A DNA stretch of 5,640 nt from positions 1-5,640 of the forward strand of contig NZ_CAHJWX010000164.1 in assembly GCF_903643065.1 (NCBI RefSeq). The letters run 5' to 3'. Positions 1 through 4,990 of this stretch are shown here, in pieces. Source of the stretch: Sphingomonas bacterium (GTDB lineage Bacteria > Pseudomonadota > Alphaproteobacteria > Sphingomonadales > Sphingomonadaceae). The notes beneath the pieces were generated by a model. It made no database searches. It saw only the letters and a list, made by a program, of their open reading frames with translations, and was not told where the DNA came from. Position 1 is the first letter of the stretch. Every line of letters starts with the position of its first letter. Both the position numbers and the translations under genes were made by a program.

Positions 1-313
1 GCGCGCCGGCGCGCAGCGGCAGCACCAGCGTCAGCGGCCCCGGCCAGAACCGCGCGGCCAGCGAGCGCGCATCGTCGTCGAACACTCCCAACGCCCCCGC
101 CGCGGCGAGGTCGGCGACATGCACGATCAGCGGATTGAACGAGGGCCGGCCCTTGGCGGCATAGATGCGCGCCACTGCCGCCGCGTCGCCCGCATCCGCG
201 GTGAGGCCGTACACCGTCTCGGTGGGCACCGCGACGATATCGCCCGACGCGATCAGCGCGGCCGCGCGCGCGATCGCGTCGGGGCCGAAGGGCAGCACGG
301 TTGGAGCGGTCAT
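1..313 (-). CDS. tsaC: L-threonylcarbamoyladenylate synthase (TsaC/Sua5/YrdC family), N-terminal part, cut by window edge
   Basis: This enzyme makes threonylcarbamoyl-AMP from threonine, bicarbonate and ATP. It is the first step of N6-threonylcarbamoyladenosine (t6A37) formation in ANN-decoding tRNAs, and it acts in the cytoplasm. The ATG is at 313-311 and 104 codons are visible before the left edge. The family's hallmark segments appear in order: GDIVAVPTETVYGL at residues 24-37, AAKGRPSFNPLIVH at 52-65 (carrying the K54-x-R56 pair of the KxR motif), and FWPGPLTLVL at 89-98. The start is well placed, because the family normally begins about 20-25 residues before the GDIVAVPTET strand. No clear Shine-Dalgarno sequence precedes it, so a very short leader is possible. 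The C-terminal half is outside the window, so I cannot tell a short TsaC (about 190 aa) from a Sua5 with an extra C-terminal domain (about 310-350 aa). The gene is divergent from the acyl-CoA dehydrogenase, with no obvious functional link. Confidence 0.95.
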   Translation of the reverse strand, partial: MTAPTVLPFGPDAIARAAALIASGDIVAVPTETVYGLTADAGDAAAVARIYAAKGRPSFNPLIVHVADLAAAGALGVFDDDARSLAARFWPGPLTLVLPLRAGA

Positions 314-361
314 CGCGAGCGGCTATAGGCACCGCGACAAGACGATACGAGAGGTTGCCGC
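314..361. promoter_or_regulatory. Divergent intergenic region with weak promoter-like elements
   Basis: These 48 bases separate the tsaC and acyl-CoA dehydrogenase starts and must carry at least part of the signals for both. On the plus strand TATAGG at 324-329 resembles a -10 box. A TTGGAG at 301-306, inside tsaC, lies 17 bases upstream but is a poor -35 match. On the minus strand the same bases read TATAGC (327-322), which would place a transcript start only a few bases before the tsaC ATG. Both assignments are weak. The region is short enough that the two promoters would overlap. Confidence 0.3.
349..354 (+). promoter_or_regulatory. Ribosome binding site of the acyl-CoA dehydrogenase
   Basis: GAGAGG ends 7 bases before the ATG at 362, a normal Shine-Dalgarno distance. 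It supports this start over any downstream ATG. Confidence 0.65.
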
Positions 362-2074
362 ATGGCCTACGCCGCCCCCACCGCCGAGCAGCGTTTCGCG
401 CTGGAGCACAGCGCGGGCATGGGCCACCTCGCCGCCAGCGCGACGTTCGCCGCCGCGAGCGACGACGTGGTCGACGCGGTGCTGGCGGGGATCGCGGACT
501 TCGCGGCCGGCGAATGGGCGCCGCTCGCCAAGGCGGGCGACACGGTCGGCGCGCGCTGGACCGATGCGGGCGTGGTGATGCCCGACGGCTATGCGAGGGC
601 CTATCGCGACTATGTCGAAGGCGGCTGGGGCACGATCGGCGCGCCGGAGGCGTGGGGCGGCCAGGGCCTGCCCTTCGCGCTCCAGACCGCGGTGCTGGAG
701 ACGCTGGGCGGGGCGAACACGGGCTTCGCGCTCTGCCCGACGCTGACCCTCGGCGCGATCGAGGCGCTTGCGCACCACGGCAGCGCCAGCCAGCAGGCCG
801 CCTATCTGCCGCGGCTGTCGACCGGCGAGTGGACCGGCACGATGAACCTGACCGAGCCGCAGGCGGGCAGCGACGTCGGCGCGCTGCGGACGCTCGCGTC
901 CCCGCACGGCGACGGGACATGGAGGGTCCGGGGCACTAAGATCTACATCTCGTTCGGCGATCACGACATGGCGTCCAACATCGTCCATCTGGTGCTGGCG
1001 CGTACCCCGGGGGCGCCGGAGGGAACGCGCGGGATCTCGCTGTTCCTCGTGCCCAAGTACCGGCTCGACGCGGACGGCGAGCCGGGCGAGGCCAACGACG
1101 TGCGGGTCGTGTCGATCGAGCACAAGATGGGCCTCCACGCCTCACCCACCTGCGTCCTGAGCTTCGGCGACCGCGACGACTGCGTCGGCGAGTTGATCGG
1201 CGCGGAGGGCGGCGGGCTGCGCGCCATGTTCACGATGATGAACAACGCCCGGCTCAACGTCGGGCTGCAGGGGGTTCAGGTGGCGGAGGGCGCGAGCCAG
1301 GCGGCGGCGGCCCATGCGCTGGAACGCGTGCAGTCGGCGCGCGCGGGCGGCAGGACGCGCGAGTCGGTGCGGATCGTCGAGCATCCCGACGTGCGCCGGA
1401 TGCTGATGCGGATGCGCGCGCAGACGCAGGGCGCGCGGGCGCTCGTCTACCACGCCGCCGGGATGGTCGATCGCGCGACGCTGGGGGAAGCCGGCGCCCG
1501 TTCGCGCCTCGAGATGCTGACGCCGCTCGCCAAGGCGCATGCGACCGATCTGGGCAACGAGGTCGCGAGCCTGGGCATCCAGGTGCATGGCGGCATGGGC
1601 TATATCGAGGAGACGGGCGCGGCGCGCTTCTTCCGCGATGCGCGGATCACGCCGATTTACGAGGGCACCAACGGCATCCAGGCGGCCGATCTGGTCGGCC
1701 GCAAGCTCAGCCTCGACAACGGCGCGGCGTTCGGCTCGCTGATCACCGACATGGCGGCGACCGCGGAGCATCCGGACCTGGGGGTGCTGGTAGAGACGTG
1801 CGAGGCGATCGGACGGCGGCTGGCGGGGGCGGACCATGACGACCGGCTGGCGGCGAGCTATCCGTTCCTGACGATGCTGTCGGTCGCGGTCTGCGGCTGG
1901 CTGCTGGAGGCGCAGGCGCGCGCCGCGCCGGCGACGCCATTCGGCGATGCCAAGCGCGCGACCGTCCGCTTCTACCTCGACCAGATCGTGCCGGAGGCGC
2001 TGGGGCTCCGCGCCGCGGCGACGGCGAGCGCCGAGGTGCTGTACGCGATGGCTCCGGAGGCGTTCGCGGCCTGA
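362..2074 (+). CDS. Acyl-CoA dehydrogenase, large DmdC/FadE-like type
   Basis: A cytoplasmic FAD flavoenzyme that introduces an alpha-beta double bond into an acyl-CoA and passes electrons to electron-transfer flavoprotein. At 570 residues it belongs to the roughly 590-residue subfamily, not the 380-residue classical one. Domains in order: a short N-terminal cap (about 3-35, YAAPTAEQRFAL), the helical N domain (about 75-158), the beta middle domain starting at the FAD/substrate segment NLTEPQAGSDVG (162-173), the C-terminal helical domain (about 280-450), and an extra C-terminal helical domain (about 465-565). The catalytic base is predicted to be E434 in YEGTNGIQAADLVGRKL, preceded by GGMGYIEETGAARFFRDARI. 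That placement fits the subfamily, which includes 3-methylmercaptopropionyl-CoA dehydrogenase (DmdC) and fatty acyl-CoA dehydrogenases. The sequence alone does not fix the acyl substrate, and no other dmd or beta-oxidation gene is visible here. The start is supported by GAGAGG 7 bases upstream and by the family-typical N-terminus. All expected motifs are intact. It is probably transcribed alone, because the next gene is convergent. Confidence 0.95.
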   Translation: MAYAAPTAEQRFALEHSAGMGHLAASATFAAASDDVVDAVLAGIADFAAGEWAPLAKAGDTVGARWTDAGVVMPDGYARAYRDYVEGGWGTIGAPEAWGGQGLPFALQTAVLETLGGANTGFALCPTLTLGAIEALAHHGSASQQAAYLPRLSTGEWTGTMNLTEPQAGSDVGALRTLASPHGDGTWRVRGTKIYISFGDHDMASNIVHLVLARTPGAPEGTRGISLFLVPKYRLDADGEPGEANDVRVVSIEHKMGLHASPTCVLSFGDRDDCVGELIGAEGGGLRAMFTMMNNARLNVGLQGVQVAEGASQAAAAHALERVQSARAGGRTRESVRIVEHPDVRRMLMRMRAQTQGARALVYHAAGMVDRATLGEAGARSRLEMLTPLAKAHATDLGNEVASLGIQVHGGMGYIEETGAARFFRDARITPIYEGTNGIQAADLVGRKLSLDNGAAFGSLITDMAATAEHPDLGVLVETCEAIGRRLAGADHDDRLAASYPFLTMLSVAVCGWLLEAQARAAPATPFGDAKRATVRFYLDQIVPEALGLRAAATASAEVLYAMAPEAFAA

Positions 2075-2094
2075 CCCGCGGGCGCCGGTCAGGC
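2069..2094. terminator. Bidirectional hairpin between convergent genes, spanning both stop codons
   Basis: GCCTGACC (2069-2076) and GGTCAGGC (2087-2094) form a perfect 8-bp inverted repeat around a 10-base GC-only loop. The dehydrogenase TGA (2072-2074) lies in the left arm. The GntR stop, read as TCA (2089-2091) on the plus strand, lies in the right arm, so the structure is symmetric for both genes. No T-run follows on either side, so it is not a classical intrinsic terminator. Such hairpins are common between convergent genes in GC-rich genomes. The role as terminator or transcript-end stabiliser is inferred. Confidence 0.55.
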
Positions 2095-2439
2095 GCGCTC
2101 GAGCAGCGCCGCCGGGTCCAGGCCGAGCAGCGTGATGTGCTCCACGATGCGCGGCCAGTAAAGGGTCACGAACCGCTCGCGCTCGGCGACGCGCAACCGC
2201 TCGGCCGCGCCCGGAAGCACGAACATGCCGACGCCGCGCCGCACCTCGACATAGCCGTCGGCCTGAAAGCTCTGATACGCCTTGGCGACGGTCAGCGGGT
2301 TAGCGCCATGCTCGGCGGCGAAGGCGCGCACCGACGGCAACTGGTCGCCCGCGCGGTGATCGCCGCGCAGGATCGCCGCGACGACCAGCCCGCGCAGCTT
2401 GAGATAGACCGGACTGTCGTCGCGGTTCAGACCCGTCAT
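2089..2439 (-). CDS. GntR-family transcriptional regulator, short YtrA-type
   Basis: A DNA-binding repressor-type protein of 116 residues. The winged helix-turn-helix fills residues about 10-75: PVYLKLRGLV opens the first helix, QLPSVRAFAAEHGANPLTVAKAYQ (from 33) is the helix-turn-helix, and YVEVRRGVGMFV (63-74) is the wing. Only about 40 mostly helical residues follow. That length matches the YtrA subfamily, whose short C-terminus dimerises and has no large ligand domain. YtrA-type regulators usually sit in ABC-transporter operons, but no such genes are visible here. The neighbour upstream on the same strand is a nitroreductase, 35 bases away. A palindrome covers this gene's start codon and the AAGG (2447-2444) that serves as its likely ribosome binding site, which suggests self-repression. 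The dehydrogenase is convergent, with 14 bases between the stop codons. The target genes and effector are not apparent. Confidence 0.92.
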   Translation of the reverse strand: MTGLNRDDSPVYLKLRGLVVAAILRGDHRAGDQLPSVRAFAAEHGANPLTVAKAYQSFQADGYVEVRRGVGMFVLPGAAERLRVAERERFVTLYWPRIVEHITLLGLDPAALLERA

Positions 2440-2456
2440 GCTGCCTTAATACAGCA
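2439..2456. promoter_or_regulatory. Palindrome over the GntR start: candidate autoregulatory operator
   Basis: On the plus strand TGCTG (2439-2443) and CAGCA (2452-2456) are perfect 5-bp inverted arms around CCTTAATA, whose central TTAA is centred on the same symmetry axis. Fourteen of 18 positions are therefore symmetric. The A/T-rich centre stands out in this GC-rich DNA. On the minus strand the site includes the AAGG ribosome binding site and reaches the first base of the ATG. GntR proteins bind as dimers to short palindromes near their own promoters, so an operator is a reasonable inference. A small mRNA hairpin that limits translation is the alternative. Confidence 0.45.
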
Positions 2457-2474
2457 ATCGGGTGGAAGGTCCAG

Positions 2475-3056
2475 TCAGGCGGGCGTCCAGTGCGTCGCGA
2501 CGCCTGCCATGTCGGGACGCGGCCGCTCGTCGAGCGGGCGGGCGGGCGTGCCGATGAAGAAGAACCCCGCGATCCGCTCGGGCGCGGCGCCGAACGCGTC
2601 CCGCACCATGTCCGAATAGGCGGCCCAGGTCGTCAGCCACCCGCCCGCGAACCCCATCGCATGGGCGGCGTGCAGCAGGTTCATGCCCGCCGCGCCGACG
2701 CTCAGTTCCTGTTCCCACGCCGGGATGTGGCTGTCCGGCCGCGGCGAGGAGAGCTGGACGACCAGCGCGGGCGCCTGGCGCGCGAACTGGTCGTTCGCCT
2801 CGACCTCCAGCCGGCCGGCGTCGGCCTTGCGCTCGGCATAGGCGCGGGCGAGCAGCGCGGCGAACGCGTCGCGCTGGTCCGCGCCCACCGTCACGAACCG
2901 CCAGGGCGCGAGCTTGCCGTGGTCGGGCGTGCGTGCGGCCACCGCCATGATCGAGGCGAGCTGGTCCCGGTCGGGGCCGGGCGCCACGAGGTCGCGCGGC
3001 TTGCCCGATCGGCGGGTGGCGAGCGCGGCGAGCGGCGAGGAGAGGTCGTTGAACAT
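2475..3056 (-). CDS. Nitroreductase-family FMN oxidoreductase (YdjA-like)
   Basis: A small NAD(P)H-dependent flavoprotein of the nitroreductase fold, expected to be a cytoplasmic homodimer with FMN at the dimer interface. With the start chosen it has 193 residues, close to the E. coli YdjA size. Visible features are LATRRSGKPRDLVAPGP (12-28), whose R15-R16-S17 is the usual FMN-phosphate contact; ARTPDHGKLAPWRF (41-54), matching the substrate and flavin-side loop; and GFAGGWLTTW (135-144), the conserved GGW region. The physiological substrate of this subgroup is not known from sequence, and nitro-compound reduction is a family property. An in-frame ATG at 3086 would add ten residues (MAVAGATWRG). 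I prefer 3056 because the protein then begins just before the conserved helix, though neither start has a strong ribosome binding site. The GntR gene follows 35 bases downstream on the same strand and may share its transcript. The peptide transporter is divergent. Confidence 0.9.
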   Translation of the reverse strand: MFNDLSSPLAALATRRSGKPRDLVAPGPDRDQLASIMAVAARTPDHGKLAPWRFVTVGADQRDAFAALLARAYAERKADAGRLEVEANDQFARQAPALVVQLSSPRPDSHIPAWEQELSVGAAGMNLLHAAHAMGFAGGWLTTWAAYSDMVRDAFGAAPERIAGFFFIGTPARPLDERPRPDMAGVATHWTPA

Positions 3057-3085
3057 GCCGCGCCATGTAGCGCCGGCGACGGCCA

Positions 3086-3113
3086 TTTACAGCCGGTCGC
3101 AACCCGCTACTCT
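3086..3113 (+). promoter_or_regulatory. Candidate promoter of the peptide transporter
   Basis: TTTACA (3086-3091) matches the -35 consensus at five of six bases. TACTCT (3108-3113), 16 bases later, keeps the three most conserved -10 positions (T1, A2, T6). The transcript would start near 3120 and leave a leader of about 40 bases before the ATG at 3161. The -35 box overlaps the alternative upstream start of the nitroreductase, so expression of the two divergent genes could interfere. The call is based on consensus matching by eye only. Confidence 0.35.
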
Positions 3114-3127
3114 CGCTCGCCACGGCC

Positions 3128-3157
3128 ATGACGGCGCACCTTCAGGAAACTTCCTAA
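3128..3157 (+). CDS. Possible 9-codon leader peptide upstream of the transporter
   Basis: ATG at 3128 opens a frame encoding MTAHLQETS and ends with TAA at 3155-3157, three bases before the transporter ATG. It runs through the transporter's Shine-Dalgarno sequence and the small hairpin around it. It has no recognisable ribosome binding site, so it would need near-leaderless initiation if transcription starts near 3120. A frame this short can arise by chance. It is listed because of its position, not because of coding evidence. Confidence 0.15.
   Translation: MTAHLQETS
3144..3155 (+). promoter_or_regulatory. Transporter ribosome binding site inside a small inverted repeat
   Basis: AGGAA (3144-3148) and TTCCT (3151-3155) are perfect inverted arms. 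As RNA they could form a 4-bp stem with the tetraloop AACU, which would mask AGGA. AGGA is the only Shine-Dalgarno-like sequence before the ATG at 3161, and it sits 13 bases upstream, farther than the usual 5-9. The ribosome-binding role is likely. The masking role is inferred and the stem is weak. Confidence 0.4.
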
Positions 3158-3160
3158 TCT

Positions 3161-4990
3161 ATGGTCGAAACCCCGACGGTGGACAGCCGGTTCGAGCCGG
3201 ACATCGGTCATGTACGACCGCTCGCGGAAAAGACCTGGATCGGCCACCCGCCGCAGCTGCGCCGCCTGTTCGGAATCGAGATGTGGGAGCGGTTCGGCTT
3301 CTACGGCATGCGCGCGGTGCTGGTGATCTATCTCACCAAGCATTTCCTGCTGGCGGACCACGAGGCGAGCGGGATCGTCGGCGGCTTCCTGAGCCTCGTC
3401 TACCTGACGCCGGTAGTGGGCGGCCTGCTCGCCGACCGCTATCTGGGCGCCAAGCGGTCGGTGAAGTTCGGCGCGCTGGTGATGGCGGCGGGCTATTTCC
3501 TGCTGTGCTTCGGGGGCAGCCAGGCAAGCCCCTTCGCCACGATCGCGGGCCGGCGCTACGCGGTGTCGCAGGCGCCCGCCGCGACGGTGATGGGCACCAG
3601 CGCCGCGCCGCAGACGATCCGGATGGGCGACCGGGCGGGCGGCCAGGCGGGTGGGCGGGCGCTCGCGATCCACGGCCTGCCCGACGGATCGGTGCAGCTG
3701 CTCGACGGTGGCGGCGCGGTGGTGCGGACGGTCGCCCGCGCGGACTTCAGCGCCGGGGCGGAGCGGCCGCCCTTCTACACGGCGCTGATGCTGCTCGCGC
3801 TAAGCCTCGTCGTGATCGGCAACGGCTTCTTCAAGCCAAACATCTCGACCATCGTCGGATCGCTCTACGCCACCGGCGACCGGCGGCGCGACGCGGGGTT
3901 CACGATCTTCTACGCCGGCATCAACGTCGGCTCGATCCTGGGGCAGATCGCGCTGCCGTTCCTGGTCGACCATGTCGGCTGGTGGGCGGGGTTCCTCGTC
4001 GCGTCGCTCGTGCTGCTGATCGGCTATGCGATGACCAGGTTCGACGGCGGGCGGCTTGCAGGGCACGGCGAGCCGCCGGCGCTGGGGCGCAGGGACCCCG
4101 CGCTGCTGATCTATGCGTTGGCGATCGCCTCGGCGGCGGTCGTGTGGCTGGTGTTCCGCAACGTGATGACGGCGCCCGCGACGCCGGCGGGCAGCGGCCT
4201 GTGGGCCTATGTCCTAGCGATGCCGTTCCTGGGCAAAGCGCTGTTCGTGACGTTCCTGGCGGCGGTGATCGGCATCCCGGTCTGGGCCGCCAAGGCGGGT
4301 ACCAAGGCGGAGTTCCAGATGATGGCGGCGGCGATCGTCCTGGTGGTGTTCAACGTCACCTTCTGGGCCTTGTTCGAGCAGGCCGCATCGTCGCTCACCC
4401 TGTTTGCAGACCGCAACACGGATCTGACGATCCTGGGCTTTCCCATGTCGGCGGCGGCAACCCAGCAGTTCAACTCGATCATGGTGGTCGCGTTCGCGCC
4501 GGTGATGGGCTGGCTGTGGGTGGCGCTCGCTGGGCGCGGGTGGGAACCGTCGATCCCGGTGAAGTTCGGGATCGCGCTGCTGCTGGTGGGCGCGGGGTTC
4601 CTGGCACTGGCGGCGAGCGGATCGACCGCGAACCCGGCGTTCCGCGTGTCGCTGTGGTGGCTGGTGCTGACCTATCTGTTCTTCTCCGTGGCGGAGCTGT
4701 GCATCTCGCCGGTGGGGCTGAGCATGATTACCAAGCTGTCGATCGCGCGGATCGTCGGCATGATGATGGGGGTATGGTTCCTGTCGATGTCGGTCGGCGA
4801 GTATCTGGCCGGCGCCGCCGCGCAGGCGGCCGCGGTACAGACGGTGGGCGGGCAGGTGACCAATCCCGAGCTCGCGCTCCACACCTATCTGGCGACCTTC
4901 CTGACCGGCGGCGAGCTGACGATCGGCGCCGGCGTCCTGCTGCTGGCGATCTCGCCGCTGCTCAGGCGCATCATGCACGGTGTGACCTGA
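3161..4990 (+). CDS. POT/PTR-family proton-coupled peptide transporter with a TM3-TM4 insertion
   Basis: An inner-membrane symporter of the major facilitator superfamily that takes up di- and tripeptides with protons. Family markers in order: E40-x-x-E43-R44 in TM1 (EMWERFGFYGMRA), the ExxER proton/peptide motif; GFLSLVYLTPVVGGLLADR in TM2; FFKPNIS (223-229) in TM4; the PTR2 signature FYAGINVGS (250-258) in TM5; FWALFEQ (401-407, E406) in TM7; and AELCISPVGLS (E512) in TM10. Two additional hydrophobic helices between the halves fit the 14-helix bacterial layout. At 609 residues it exceeds the usual 450-510. Most of the excess is an approximately 83-residue insertion at 121-203, between TM3 and TM4, glycine- and alanine-rich with short beta-like stretches. 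By family topology this loop faces the periplasm. The ATG is preceded by AGGA at a 13-base distance. The stop overlaps the proposed CTG start of murI, suggesting one transcript. Substrate range cannot be read from the sequence, and the proteins are also called oligopeptide:H+ symporters. Confidence 0.94.
   Translation: MVETPTVDSRFEPDIGHVRPLAEKTWIGHPPQLRRLFGIEMWERFGFYGMRAVLVIYLTKHFLLADHEASGIVGGFLSLVYLTPVVGGLLADRYLGAKRSVKFGALVMAAGYFLLCFGGSQASPFATIAGRRYAVSQAPAATVMGTSAAPQTIRMGDRAGGQAGGRALAIHGLPDGSVQLLDGGGAVVRTVARADFSAGAERPPFYTALMLLALSLVVIGNGFFKPNISTIVGSLYATGDRRRDAGFTIFYAGINVGSILGQIALPFLVDHVGWWAGFLVASLVLLIGYAMTRFDGGRLAGHGEPPALGRRDPALLIYALAIASAAVVWLVFRNVMTAPATPAGSGLWAYVLAMPFLGKALFVTFLAAVIGIPVWAAKAGTKAEFQMMAAAIVLVVFNVTFWALFEQAASSLTLFADRNTDLTILGFPMSAAATQQFNSIMVVAFAPVMGWLWVALAGRGWEPSIPVKFGIALLLVGAGFLALAASGSTANPAFRVSLWWLVLTYLFFSVAELCISPVGLSMITKLSIARIVGMMMGVWFLSMSVGEYLAGAAAQAAAVQTVGGQVTNPELALHTYLATFLTGGELTIGAGVLLLAISPLLRRIMHGVT

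Noticed and set aside
323..1138. Long open frame on the minus strand opposite the acyl-CoA dehydrogenase
   Set aside because: It is Arg/Ala/Gly-rich with no recognisable motif and lies opposite a gene with complete family motifs. This is the usual shadow frame of GC-rich DNA.
2469..2491. Direct repeat GTCCAGT (2469-2475 and 2485-2491) at the nitroreductase 3' end
   Set aside because: Seven bases repeated once at a 16-base interval, partly coding, with no link to a mobile element. Likely chance.
2490..3131. 213-codon plus-strand frame opposite the nitroreductase
   Set aside because: The minus-strand frame carries FMN-binding motifs. The plus-strand product is low-complexity with many Arg and Gly residues and resembles no family.
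4214..4978. Minus-strand frame rich in His, Arg and Gln opposite the transporter
   Set aside because: Its composition is the antisense image of hydrophobic membrane helices, and the plus-strand gene is certain.
4774..4986. murI starting at ATG 4774
   Set aside because: It would add 71 residues unlike any glutamate racemase N-terminus, read out of frame through the last part of the transporter gene.
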